Below, piece by piece: positions 1 through 9,400 of a stretch of 40,335 nt of DNA. The notes under the pieces were generated by a model. The model did not search any database and had not been told where the DNA came from. It saw nothing but the letters and a program-made list of their open reading frames with translations. Source of the stretch: Litorilinea aerophila (GTDB lineage Bacteria > Chloroflexota > Anaerolineae > Caldilineales > Caldilineaceae); assembly GCA_945897075.1 (NCBI GenBank), contig CAMDEX010000019.1, positions 1 through 40,335 of the forward strand, read 5' to 3'. The translations under genes and the position numbers were made by a program. The first letter of the stretch is position 1, and every line of letters starts with the position of its first letter.

Positions 1-78
1 GCCCCTACAAATTATCTGAAAAACTATATCCAATTCTGAACCGCTACAGAATGGACAGCACAGCGATATGAGTAAGAT

Positions 79-465
79 TCAGTTGACCAGCGCCACCGCC
101 TCGATCTCGACCAGCGCGCCCAGAGGCAGCGCGGAAACCTGCACAGTGCTGCGTGCGGGTGGCTGCCCCGTAAAGGCTTCGGCATAGATTTTGTTGACAG
201 TGGAAAATTCGGCGATGTCGGTCAGAAAGATCGTCGTCTTGACAATCCGCTCCATCCCCGACCCGGCCGCGGCCAAAACCGCGGCCAGATTGGACAAGAC
301 TTGACGGCTCTGTTCTTCGATACCCAAACGAAGTTGGCCGGTCAACGGATTGATACCGATCTGACCAGAGGTAAAGACAAACTGTTCGGTTTTTACTGCT
401 TGGGAATAGGGGCCGACCGCGGCGGGAGCTTTTTCGGTACTAATGATTGTTCGATTCACAAACAA
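79..465 (-). CDS. ridA: RidA family reactive imine/enamine deaminase
   Basis: A 128-residue protein of the usual RidA (YjgF/YER057c/UK114) length. It carries the family signature near the C-terminus, PPARSTVQVSALPLGALVEIE, whose Arg (about residue 104) and the Glu of the IEAVA segment line the active site. The N-terminal segment APAAVGPYSQAV and the middle FTSGQIGINPLTG are also typical. The family hydrolyses reactive 2-aminoacrylate and related imines made by PLP enzymes, as a cytosolic trimer. The start is a TTG at 463-465, because no ATG is in frame; a GTG two codons further in is the alternative. The ribosome site is weak (GTGAGA). The gene lies downstream of mreB with a 230-bp gap, so co-transcription is uncertain. 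Confidence 0.93.
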   Translation of the reverse strand: MFVNRTIISTEKAPAAVGPYSQAVKTEQFVFTSGQIGINPLTGQLRLGIEEQSRQVLSNLAAVLAAAGSGMERIVKTTIFLTDIAEFSTVNKIYAEAFTGQPPARSTVQVSALPLGALVEIEAVALVN

Positions 466-663
466 ATCTCACATAATGACTCAGTGCGCTGTTCGGACTG
501 CAACAAACAATTTCCAGCGCATCGCGTAAGAAAGAAGCGGCTCGGCAAGGGTTGTGGGGATTGCCAAGCACGCCGCGATCAATTGTATTTCAACCTACAT
601 AAATTGTCAAACGCCGAACCGCGAAAAACAACGAAACATCTGCGTTTGTCATCCGATTCCAAT

Positions 664-695
664 ACGGGTTGCGGGTCGCGCAACTCGCAACCCGT
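664..695 (-). repeat. Inverted repeat of CGCAACCC words after mreB
   Basis: Arms of 10 nt (664-673 and 686-695) pair perfectly just past the mreB stop codon. There is no T-run, so it is not a classic terminator. The CGCAACTCGCAACCC words recur at 12042-12075, 13058-13092 and 17118-17140. Confidence 0.6.
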
Positions 696-1709
696 CTATG
701 AATAAACCGTCGGCAGACTGCGCCGCATAATTTCGTAATTTTCCAGCGCCTGTCCCGCGCCCAGGGCCACACAGGCCATCGGGTTTTCGGCTACATAGGC
801 CGGCACACCGGTCTCGGCGGTGAAGAGGCGTGCGATGTTGCGCAGTTGCGCGCCGCCGCCGGTGATGACCATCCCCCGGTCAATAATGTCCGCGGCCAAT
901 TCGGGCGGCGCTTTTTCCAGGGTGGCGCGCACAGTGCTGACGATGGCCTGTAGCGGTTCGCTCATCGCCTCGGTCACTTCGGCGCTGGTGATCTCAATCG
1001 TCTTGGGCAGGCCGTTGACCTGATCGCGCCCGCGCACCTCCATACGCCGCTCTTCTTCCAGGGGCAGGGCCGAACCGATGGCGATTTTGATCTCTTCGGC
1101 GGTCTGATCGCCGATCAGCAGGTTGTATTTTTTGCGGATGTAGCTGGTGATCGACTCGTCCAGGCGGTTGCCGCCCACGCGCACGCTGCTCCACACCACA
1201 ATATCATACATCGAAACAATGGCCGCCTCGCTGGTGCCGCCGCCCATATCCACCACCATATTGCCTGTGGGCGTGCCGATGGGCAAGCCAGCGCCGTAGG
1301 CTGCGGCCAGGGGTTCGGGGATGAGATAGGCCGCGCCCGCGCCGGCCTGCATGGCCGCGTCGTGGACCGCGCGCTCTTCCACGCTGGTCACGCCCCGCGG
1401 CGTGCTGATCATGACTCTGGGTTTGAAGAGGGGGTTGAAGCGGCCAACAATCGCTTTAATGAAATAACGCAGCATCGCTTCGGTAACGACAAAATCGGCG
1501 ATGACTCCATCGCGCATGGGGCGGGCCACTTCGATGCTCTCCGGCGTGCGCCCCAGCATATCGTAGGCTTCGTGGCCGACAGCCACCATTTTGCTGTCGC
1601 GCGCCCGGATGGCAACCACAGAGGGTTCGTGGAGAACAATGCCACGCCCGCGCACATAGACGAGGACGTTCACGGTTCCCAGATCGATGCCAATTTGCTT
1701 TTCAAACAT
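696..1709 (-). CDS. mreB: Rod shape-determining protein MreB
   Basis: A 337-residue actin-fold ATPase of normal MreB length. The phosphate-1 loop [13 protein letters not shown] lies at residues 7-19, the phosphate-2 loop [15 protein letters not shown] near 155-170, and the adenosine motif [11 protein letters not shown] near 290. MreB polymerises under the inner membrane and guides peptidoglycan synthesis along the cell wall, so the organism is probably rod-shaped or filamentous. No mreC or mreD is next to it; the gene appears to be a single transcription unit with its own strong promoter. The ATG at 1709 is supported by the conserved [13 protein letters not shown]-terminus. Confidence 0.97.
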   Translation of the reverse strand: MFEKQIGIDLGTVNVLVYVRGRGIVLHEPSVVAIRARDSKMVAVGHEAYDMLGRTPESIEVARPMRDGVIADFVVTEAMLRYFIKAIVGRFNPLFKPRVMISTPRGVTSVEERAVHDAAMQAGAGAAYLIPEPLAAAYGAGLPIGTPTGNMVVDMGGGTSEAAIVSMYDIVVWSSVRVGGNRLDESITSYIRKKYNLLIGDQTAEEIKIAIGSALPLEEERRMEVRGRDQVNGLPKTIEITSAEVTEAMSEPLQAIVSTVRATLEKAPPELAADIIDRGMVITGGGAQLRNIARLFTAETGVPAYVAENPMACVALGAGQALENYEIMRRSLPTVYS

Positions 1710-1783
1710 GAAATGCTGATTCCTGACCGGAATTGCCAGACATACAAAGCTCCACGGCCAAAGCCGTGCAAGACTGACACTTC

Positions 1784-1812
1784 ATTATAGCGGTGTGGGG
1801 AAGAGTTGACAA
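1784..1812 (-). promoter_or_regulatory. Sigma-70 type promoter of mreB
   Basis: On the minus strand TTGTCA (1807-1812) and a perfect TATAAT (1784-1789) are separated by exactly 17 nt. The predicted 5' UTR is about 65 nt and holds a small hairpin, CACGGC/GCCGTG at 1753-1768. Confidence 0.8.
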
Positions 1813-1858
1813 ATCGCTTGTATGCGCGCAGGGTTTATTTCAGGTGGGGCGAATGTGT

Positions 1859-1925
1859 ACCTTCCGGGAAGGGGTCAAGACCAGAGTGAACCTGCGCTCA
1901 TCTCCCTGACCCCTTCCCGGAAGGT
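1859..1925. repeat. 19-bp perfect inverted repeat after the GH3 gene
   Basis: The arms 1859-1877 and 1907-1925 are exact reverse complements (core CTTCCGGGAAGGGGTCA), separated by 29 nt. The element sits between the GH3 stop codon and the mreB promoter. It could end GH3 transcription, but it has no U-tract and looks like a mobile or REP-type hairpin. Confidence 0.75.
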
Positions 1926-1937
1926 CGTTGGCCGCGG

Positions 1938-4900
1938 CTATTCTGTCTTCAATTGCAACCAGACCAGCGGAATCAGCATCCCAATAAAGACGACCGCAGC
2001 CGCGCCCCAGGGATACAAATTCAGTTGCAGCCAGGTGCCGCCGGGGATCAGCCCGATGCCGTAGAGAATATAGACAGCCCAGCCGGTGAAGGTAGCCCAG
2101 AGCAGGCGATAGACGAGCATCGGGCGGGGCATGACACGCACCAGAACGACGAGAAAGAGCGCGAGTACGACGAGTTGGGTGATGGCAACCACGGCCAGCG
2201 TCAGCAAGGTGACACGTGCGGTGGGCTGGGGCGCGGCTACCGGTTCGCTGACGATGGCGGGCGTAGGTTGTGGGTTGGGAGTCGCCAGCGCGGTTGCTGT
2301 GGGCGGGACTTCGGTGGGCGGGTTGAAAATGTTGATCTGGGCCAGGTCCTGACCGGCCTGAATGCTGACCGATATTTTTGTGCTGAGCAGAGCGTCCACG
2401 CTGGAGGCTGTGATGTTCAGGGTTCCGGGCCGTTCCAAAGGCACGGCGATGCGCGCCATCCCGTCCGTCGTCGCCACCGGCTCGGCGGGCAGGGCCAGGT
2501 CTGCGTCGTTGTAGATCAGACGGAAGCTGACATTTGTGCCATCCGGCGCAGGATTGCCATTGCGATCCACAATCGGCCCCGCCTCGATCTCCAAGATGTC
2601 GCCGATGGCCACATCGGCCTGCAGGCTGATCTCGCCGCTGCCGGTGCGGTTGGCTACTACTTCTTTGTTCAGAATTTTCAGTTCGATGCGCTGTTCCGGG
2701 TCCGGCTCCAGCCGTTCCAGCAGATTGCCGTAGCGGGTGCCGGGCGCGTTGACCGGCGGCGCACCCGTTGCCGGCACGGCGCGAAAGAGCGCGCGCACCG
2801 CGGCTTCCAGAAATGGCTCGGTTTTGCTGTAGATGCCCAAATAGGCCGCCAGTTTGCTGATTTCAGTCGAGTCCAGATAGTAGGGCGCGTTGAGGGCAAA
2901 GACGACCACCCGCGCCCCCAATTGGTCGCTGCGCAGACGCAGGAACTGTTTGACCGCGTCGCTGTACTCGAAGCGGGCCACATCCACATCCGACATGGCG
3001 AAGATCAGCCAATCAGCTTCTTCGATGGCTGTGTCCAGCGCCGCGGAGAGATCCGGTGCGGCCGCGTCGCGCAGGAATGCACTCAACTCCTCAAATGTAT
3101 AGCTGATGATATTGTCAGGCGAGAGTTGGCCGGTGGCCTCGGGTCCGTAGAGCCGCAGAATGATTGTTTCCAGCGCCTGGGGATTGATGGCGCGCACAGG
3201 CATACACTGCGGGCATTCGGCCACCTCTCGGCTGTCGGTAAAGATGAGCAGCCGGTCCGTGGGTTGGGGCGCTTGGGGGAGAGTATCGCTCAGCCCCTGG
3301 GGGTCCGGGTAGAGGATCGTCAAGGCATCGCGGGCCACCTGGCCGATGAGCGCCTGGGCCTCGTCGCGGTTTGAGCCGCTGAGTACCCGCAAATGCTCCG
3401 GGCGCACCAGCACATCGGCCAGACCGATGCGAGCGGTCGTTTCCCCCGCGGCGGGCGCATAGAGACGAAACTTGAGACGCAAAATCCGGCGCAGCGAATC
3501 GTCTACCCTGGACGCAAAGTCGGGGTCGCGCGTGTAGAGATCGCGAAAGAAGAGAACGGTCTCTTTGATGTTGTTGCGCGCATCTTCCCACTCATCCGTC
3601 AGGGAAAAGCGGGAGAGATAGAGCAGATCGTTGCCGGCCAGAAAAGCGTCCAGTGCGATCTGTTTGCGTTGGAAGCGCTCCAATTTGGGGTCGTAGTAGC
3701 GGCGCACAGCGGGCAGCCCCAGCGCGTCGCTCATCACCAGACCGCCCTGCGCCCGCCAGCCAACAAACTCCTCCAGGGCCAGAATCGTACCCAACTCTGT
3801 GGCCAGACTGATGGGTGGTGTGCGCTCGCGGCTGCCCTGGAAACTGCTGTAGCGGATGTGGCCGGAGATCAGCCCTTCGGTCATGGCCGGGTCGCCGTCG
3901 CTGCGCAGGATGGCCGATGAGTGGATAGTCACGCTGGCGAAGGGCAGCAGATCCGTGCGCCGCAACTCCTGCAAACTCTTTTGGATGGTCGCCACCTCCT
4001 CATCCGGGCGGCGGTCGGTGCCCCCCTGACCGGGGAAGTGGGAAGCCAGCGTTGCCACGCGCTGGTTGCTGCCCTCGTGGATGCCGCTGATGTAGGCGCC
4101 TCCCAATTTGCCAACCCAATAGGGATCTCCGCCATAACTTTGCACACTCAACCCCGCACCCAAATCCGGGCGGGGCTGCTCCAAGACATCTAACCCCGGC
4201 CCCAGGAGCAGATTGACACCAACCGCGGCCAGCTCGCGTCCAGCCACCACCCCCACGCGCTTGACCAACGCCGGGTTCCAGGTGGCACCCAGCGCCATCT
4301 GCGAAGGGAGCGTTGTAAAGCCCTGGCGCAGGCTGGTGTTGAGCAGATCGTCGCCCATCTGTTCAACACCGACCAGCAGGGGAATTGACTGGGAAACCCG
4401 CTGAAAGATGCCCAGATTTAGCGTCTCTGGCTCGCGCAGCAGCGCGGCGGGTGGACTGAGCGCCTCTTCCGGGCGCAGATAGACGCCGTAGGCCAGGGCT
4501 TGCAACTGATTGGTCAGGATCGCCACCTGGACCGGCGTGTCGGTGCCGCTCACATTGCTGAAGTTGCGGTTCTCCGGGCTGAGCACCAGACCACCGATCC
4601 GGTACTCCTGGAGCAGCTCGGCGATGTCGCTGTTGGCAGCCGTCTGGTTGCCCTGAAAGTCAATCACGAAGAGTTGGCCTACCCGGTCAGCCACACTCAT
4701 CGCCTCAATCACCCGGTCAATCTCCTGCGTGAGCAGGTCGTCTGGGCCAGGTGTGGGCGTAGGCAGGGGGGTGGAGGTGGCTGTGCCCGGTGTGGCCTGG
4801 GCGGTCATTGTCTGCACAGCCTGGGCCGTGGCTGTGGCGATAGCCCGAAAGGTTTCGGTGATCGAAGTGGTGACACGCAGGGAAGGCGTGGCTTCTTCCA

Positions 4901-5099
4901 GGCCCTGGATGTTGTCCAGCGCGGCCGGGGCAGGGGTCGGCGTGGGCGGGAGTTCCTGGGCCAAGAGGGTCTGGCTGGGTTGGAGAGCGGAGAGCAACCA
5001 GAAAAGAAGACACGCCAGCCCCAGACCAAAAAGGAGCAGGCGGTGTCTGCGCGTCTGCGCGTAGATAGGGAGAAAGGGCGAGGGTTCGGATTCGTTCAT
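1938..5099 (-). CDS. Membrane-anchored GH3-family-like protein with Ig-like domain
   Basis: A 1053-residue protein. It has an N-terminal signal anchor (about residues 20-46), Pro/Thr-rich linkers (TPTPAPA, PLPTPTPGP), a GH3 N-domain of the NagZ type (about 130-550), a second alpha/beta domain (about 560-800), an Ig-like beta domain (about 830-930, with GNPAPDGTNVSFRL) and two or three C-terminal membrane helices. GH3 NagZ enzymes cleave N-acetyl-glucosamine from wall fragments. The nucleophile motif is present as VMSDALGL (Asp near 458). The NagZ substrate loop KHFPGHG...DSH is altered to SHFPGQGGTDRRPDEE near residue 354, losing the Lys and the later His, so activity or substrate is uncertain. 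The location should be the outer face of the membrane. The ATG at 5099 sits directly behind a strong promoter. Confidence 0.85.
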   Translation of the reverse strand: MNESEPSPFLPIYAQTRRHRLLLFGLGLACLLFWLLSALQPSQTLLAQELPPTPTPAPAALDNIQGLEEATPSLRVTTSITETFRAIATATAQAVQTMTAQATPGTATSTPLPTPTPGPDDLLTQEIDRVIEAMSVADRVGQLFVIDFQGNQTAANSDIAELLQEYRIGGLVLSPENRNFSNVSGTDTPVQVAILTNQLQALAYGVYLRPEEALSPPAALLREPETLNLGIFQRVSQSIPLLVGVEQMGDDLLNTSLRQGFTTLPSQMALGATWNPALVKRVGVVAGRELAAVGVNLLLGPGLDVLEQPRPDLGAGLSVQSYGGDPYWVGKLGGAYISGIHEGSNQRVATLASHFPGQGGTDRRPDEEVATIQKSLQELRRTDLLPFASVTIHSSAILRSDGDPAMTEGLISGHIRYSSFQGSRERTPPISLATELGTILALEEFVGWRAQGGLVMSDALGLPAVRRYYDPKLERFQRKQIALDAFLAGNDLLYLSRFSLTDEWEDARNNIKETVLFFRDLYTRDPDFASRVDDSLRRILRLKFRLYAPAAGETTARIGLADVLVRPEHLRVLSGSNRDEAQALIGQVARDALTILYPDPQGLSDTLPQAPQPTDRLLIFTDSREVAECPQCMPVRAINPQALETIILRLYGPEATGQLSPDNIISYTFEELSAFLRDAAAPDLSAALDTAIEEADWLIFAMSDVDVARFEYSDAVKQFLRLRSDQLGARVVVFALNAPYYLDSTEISKLAAYLGIYSKTEPFLEAAVRALFRAVPATGAPPVNAPGTRYGNLLERLEPDPEQRIELKILNKEVVANRTGSGEISLQADVAIGDILEIEAGPIVDRNGNPAPDGTNVSFRLIYNDADLALPAEPVATTDGMARIAVPLERPGTLNITASSVDALLSTKISVSIQAGQDLAQINIFNPPTEVPPTATALATPNPQPTPAIVSEPVAAPQPTARVTLLTLAVVAITQLVVLALFLVVLVRVMPRPMLVYRLLWATFTGWAVYILYGIGLIPGGTWLQLNLYPWGAAAVVFIGMLIPLVWLQLKTE

Positions 5100-5106
5100 C
5101 CGCCCT

Positions 5107-5136
5107 ATTGTACCCGTGTCAGAGGAGCGGCGTCAA
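5107..5136 (-). promoter_or_regulatory. Promoter of the GH3 gene, leaderless transcript expected
   Basis: TTGACG (5131-5136) and TACAAT (5107-5112) are 18 nt apart. Transcription would begin about 6-7 nt after the -10 box, at about 5100, one base before the ATG. There is no room for a ribosome-binding site. Confidence 0.7.
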
Positions 5137-5150
5137 ATGAAAGGCGCAAA

Positions 5151-5753
5151 CTACTGACGCGTGAAGAGCAGATTCGTCAACAGCCCCAGCCGGTCCAGCG
5201 TCTCGTAGGCGTAGTGGCGCACCAGCGGGTTGCTGTCTTCCAGGTGGTGATAGAGGGCAGGCGCGCTTGCCAGCGTGCCGATGCGGTGCAGAGCCGCCGC
5301 AGCCCGCACCCGCACGCCTTCGTGTTCGCTGTTGAGCGCACCGGCCAGGGCATCCACCGCCGCGTCGCCACACTGGGAAAGGGCATCTGCCGCGCTCTGG
5401 CGCACCAGCCCGTCGTCGTCGGCCAGCAGATCGGCCAGGCGGGGCAGCAACGGTCGCACGGCTGCGGGATGGCGCTGCTGCAGACCGGCCAGGGCCAGCG
5501 CAGCCACCGCACGGAGGGCGGGATTCGCGTCTTCCAGACAGGCAACGACGGCCGGGATCGCTTCTTCGTCACCCAGCGCGGCCAGCCCGCGCACGGCCCA
5601 CCAGCGCCCATCGCCGCCGCGCTCGGCCAACGCCAGCAGACGGGGCATATCCGCCGGGGAGAGGAGGGCAACCAGCGACTCTGCCTTTTCGTCATCACCC
5701 GCGGCCAGCGCAGCCCGGAAGCGTTCCCAGTGGCTCTTACCGGTGGATTTCAT
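5151..5753 (-). CDS. HEAT-repeat protein, third gene of the STAND operon
   Basis: A 200-residue, all-helical protein made of about five HEAT/PBS-lyase-type repeats. Each has a pattern like AIPAVVACLEDANPALRAVAALAL, with conserved Asp/Asn-Pro turns and Arg-Ala-Ala helices. Such solenoids bind proteins; no catalytic motif is visible. I chose the ATG at 5753 rather than an upstream start at 5783, because it overlaps the stop codon of the preceding gene as ATGA, a typical sign of translational coupling. The protein therefore belongs with the coiled-coil protein and STAND NTPase upstream. A role as adaptor or effector platform is inference. Confidence 0.85.
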   Translation of the reverse strand: MKSTGKSHWERFRAALAAGDDEKAESLVALLSPADMPRLLALAERGGDGRWWAVRGLAALGDEEAIPAVVACLEDANPALRAVAALALAGLQQRHPAAVRPLLPRLADLLADDDGLVRQSAADALSQCGDAAVDALAGALNSEHEGVRVRAAAALHRIGTLASAPALYHHLEDSNPLVRHYAYETLDRLGLLTNLLFTRQ

Positions 5754-6427
5754 AGGTCTGAACCCTTTGCCCTCCGCACCCAAGCGGTCATCGCCCGCCA
5801 GACCGCAGCCAGGGCTTCTTCCAGATTCACCTGCTGGCCCAGCTCCAACTCCCCCTCGTAAGAAAGAAAAAAGGGAAGCAGGGGCAAGGTAATCTTCAAT
5901 CTATGCAACGCATCCAGCCCCGGCACGCCGAGCAGTTCCTGAGCCTGCCTCACGACAGCCTGCGCCGCCGGGTCAGCCATCTGCGCGTGGCCCAGCGCTT
6001 CTTCAATGACGGCCAGATGGCGATCCAACTCGTCGGCGGCCACCGCGCCGCTCGCCAGCACAGCCAGAATCTCCTCAGTTAGACGGCGCTCCTGGCTGTC
6101 CAGGCGGGCTAGCAGAGATGCATGCAACGTTCCAATGGCGTTTTCCAACTGGGCCGAGAGCGCGCCCTGGCCCGCGCGCACATCCGCAAAGCCCTGGCCC
6201 ATCTGGGCCTGCAACCGGCGCAACTGTTCTTCCAGCGCGGCCACCTGATCCGGCAGCAGTCTGTGCCGCTGCTCGGCCAGCGTGCGCGCCAGGGCCAGGG
6301 CTGCCTCTGCGCCGCCGCCGCTGATGTTGACGACGACTGGCTGGTGGCCCACCGCAGAACCGATGGCTACCCCGACCTGATAGCTGTCGCCGCTCCGTTC
6401 CGCTTTGTCCGATGAGGAATTTGTCAT
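5750..6427 (-). CDS. Coiled-coil partner of the STAND NTPase, unknown family
   Basis: A 225-residue protein not matched to a named family. Residues 19-41 hold a glycine-rich beta-type motif (AVGHQPVVVNISGGGA) closely resembling one in the neighbouring NTPase. A long amphipathic coiled coil follows (about 45-150, with EEQLRRLQAQM and DSQERRLTEEI). The C-terminal part is a short globular region (PLLPFFLSYEGELELG). The ATG at 6427 is preferred; the extra residues of the longer frame, beginning at 6466, come from the low-complexity repeat and are unlikely to be translated. It overlaps the HEAT gene by ATGA and lies just after the NTPase. It may be the signal-transducing or effector subunit of that system, which is inference. 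Confidence 0.8.
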   Translation of the reverse strand: MTNSSSDKAERSGDSYQVGVAIGSAVGHQPVVVNISGGGAEAALALARTLAEQRHRLLPDQVAALEEQLRRLQAQMGQGFADVRAGQGALSAQLENAIGTLHASLLARLDSQERRLTEEILAVLASGAVAADELDRHLAVIEEALGHAQMADPAAQAVVRQAQELLGVPGLDALHRLKITLPLLPFFLSYEGELELGQQVNLEEALAAVWRAMTAWVRRAKGSDL

Positions 6428-6448
6428 CGCAGATTGCCTCCAACTCGT

Positions 6449-6495
6449 CATCACCCAATCACCCAATCTCCCAATCTCCCAATCTCCAATCCCTA
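6449..6495. repeat. CCCAATC low-complexity repeat
   Basis: Five to six imprecise copies of ACCCAATCTCCCAATC fill the gap between the NTPase and its partner, running up to the NTPase stop codon. The same word family (complement GATTGGG) recurs at 12724, 25009, 27797 and 30546. Confidence 0.85.
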
Positions 6496-9400
6496 TTCCC
6501 CCCGCGCCTGCGCCAACTCCGCCCGCAGATCCGCCAGCCGGGGCGCGTCCGGTTGCAGCGCGGCCGCGGTCGCGATGGCGACGGCGGCTTCATCGAGACG
6601 GCCCAGTTCGATGAGCGTCCCGGCCCGGTTGCGCTGCCACATCGCAAAGCCGGGCTGCAAAGCGCAGGCCCGTTCAAAGGCGGCCAGGGCCGCGGCTTTG
6701 TCGCTCGCGTCCAGAGCGTTGCCCAGCGTATTGTAATCCGCGGCCACCCGACCGCGCAGCGCGGCCCAGTCAATGCCGGGCAACTCTTGCGCTTCAGCGG
6801 CCAGGAGTTCTTCGCCCAGCCGGGTGATGGCCTGCCACTCGTCCGGCGTGGGCTTCTCCGCATCTGCGGCCTGCAGGCGCGCCTGATAGTCCTGCACTGT
6901 CTGGGCAAAGGCGGCCAGCCTGGCCCGATCCCCGTCAGAAAGCGCAGCGGCCGCGGCGGTCTGTTGCAGTTGGCGGAAAGCAGCCAGGCGCACGGCCAAT
7001 GCTTCGGCTTCGTCGTCGTGGCCCTGGGAACGGGCCTGGGCGACCAGCGCTTCTACACGCTGGGCGAAGGGTTCTTCCATCTCCGTGGGCAGGGCGCGGT
7101 AGAAGTCCAGCATCTGCTCGCTGTCTGCGATGCGGGCGAAAGCAGCCAGCAGGCCGGCCAGCACAGTTTGTGCCATCGCCTCCAGGTTTTGGGAGGCTTC
7201 CCCCCGGTTCTCGGCCAGAAAACGCAACCGCCGGTATTCCTCACGCATCCCATCCACAACCGGATGAGCGGCGTAGCCGCTGCTATCGGCTACGGCGAAG
7301 GCAGCTTCATACTTTTGGAGCGCCTGGGCACTGTTTTCTTGCGATGCCTCCAGCCGCGCCTGGCTGACCAGCGTATTGATCAATCCGCCCGGTTCCCGTT
7401 CCAGTTGGTAGAGTTGCAGCGCGGCGTCGTAGTGCCCCCGGGCCGCCTCGATATTCCCCAGTCGTCTCTCCAAATCCCCCAGACTCTTCCGGGTGTTGGC
7501 TGTCCCCAGACGATCCTGCTCTGCGGCAAAGAGGGGCAGGGCGGCGTCGTAGTGCCCCCGGGCCGCCTCGATATTCCCCAGTCGGCTCTCCAAATCCCCC
7601 AGACTCTTTCGGGTGTTGGCTGTCCCCAGACGAGCCTGCTCTGCGGCAAAGAGGGGCAGGGCGGCGTCGTAGTGCCCCCGGGCCGCCTCGATATTCCCCA
7701 GTCGGCTCTCCAAATCCCCCAGACTCTGAAGGGTGTTGGCTGTCCCCAGACGGCTGCCACTGATAGCAGCCGCGTCCAGTGCGCTCTGCAACCAGTCGCC
7801 CAGCTGTGTGATGCGACCGCGGTTGCGCATAAAATCGGTCAATACCCTGACCAGTTGTACTGAACGCGCTGGGCTATACTCGTTGCACCAGGCAAAGGCG
7901 TTTTCGATCTGCGCGAACTCCGCTTCTACCTGGTCATCACGCCGGGGGGAAGCATCGTAGCAGGCCTGGGCCAAGGCCAGGTAGTGGTCGGCGTGGCGCT
8001 GGGGGAGGCGCAGACGTTCTTCCTCGTCCTGCAGGCTGAGGGCGTAGGCGCGCAGAATGGCGTGCTGTTGCCAGCGGCTGCGCTGCGCAAAGCCGGCCAG
8101 GGATTGATCGGGCGCAAAAGCCACCTCCTGCGCCAGCCCCAGCCCGTCCAGGGCCAGCAAAAATTCCTGGGCTTGGGCGTCGTCGATCTGCCAGAGGGCC
8201 GCGGCGGCCGCGTTGTCGAAGTCGGCCTCCTGGGCAAACGCGCCCAACCCGCGCAACCAGCCCTGCTGCTGTGGGCCGCGGCTGCCCTGGCCCAGCAGGT
8301 CATAGCTATAGCCCAGGGCAATCTCCACTTCGCTCACCCGCTCGGCCTTGTCCATACGCGGCAGATCGCCAAAGCCCCGGCCTTCGCGCACCCGCTGCAG
8401 AATTTCGTGCCCGGTCTCGGCAAAGCGCTGGCTGCCCCGTGTGTGCAGGGCAGCCCCGGCCAGGTTGAGGGCCTGGGCGTGGCAGCCCAGCCCCTGCGCC
8501 ACCTGATCGGCCAGATCGTCGGGCAGACCGGGGGCACGCTCTTGCAGGAGCAGGCGGGCGTCCTTGTCGCTCAGCACATCCAGCCGCTGAATAGCCTGCG
8601 GGCTGCGGGCCAGGGCATAGGCCACGTCGTAGTCGCGGGTGGTGAGGAGGAGGGCGGCTTCCGGCGGCGCGGCCGCGGCCAGTTCTGCCGCCACCTCTTC
8701 GCTCCACACGTCGTCGCACACAATCAGCAGACGCCCGTGGCCGGCCAGCAGCCCCTGCACGGCCTGCGGGCTGAGCATACAATTCTCCAGCAGCTTCTGG
8801 GCCTGGATGGGGTCGGCGTAGGCGTGGGCGGCCAGACTCTGCAATTCAGCGGCCAGATCCGTTTGCGTGCGTTTGGCAGGGCCGACAGTCAGCCAGATGA
8901 CGCCGCCCGGATAGTCGTCGGCGTGGCGGGTGGCATACAGCGCGGCCAGGACAGTCTTGCCGATGCCCGCCATCCCGCGCACAGCGGCCCGGTCCGCGCC
9001 GGCGGGGGCTGCGCCTTTGCCCACCAGCGCGGCCGCCTGTTGCCCGGCCAGGCGGCGGTGCAGTTCGGCCAGTTCGCTCTCCCGGCCCACCGCGCTCTGC
9101 GCCAGTGCGGGGCGGGTCTGTTGCGGTCTGTGCCAGCGCAGGGCAATCTCGCCCACATTGACGATATTGAAGACGGTTGCCCCCGGCCCGATGGCGCTGT
9201 TGACGGCGCTGACGACAGTCAATTGTTGCCCGCGCTCCGGGACAACCGCGCGCTGCTCGGCCCGTTCCAGCCAGCCGCTGTGGGGCTGCTCCTGCCAATC
9301 TGTGGCGGCCGCAGCCCGGCGCAGGGGGCCGCCGGCGCGCTGGCGCATGGCGGCGTTCCACAGGGCCAGGCGCGCGGCCAAACGTTCGGCAGCCGGGGCG

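Noticed and set aside
1953-3374. A 473-codon open frame on the plus strand opposite the GH3 gene
   Set aside because: It is antisense to a gene with clear domains and has the Arg/Gly/Gln-rich composition of a GC-rich shadow frame.
7421-7752. Possible CRISPR or VNTR outside a gene
   Set aside because: The 120-bp units stay in frame and each codes for a TPR, so this is a protein repeat.
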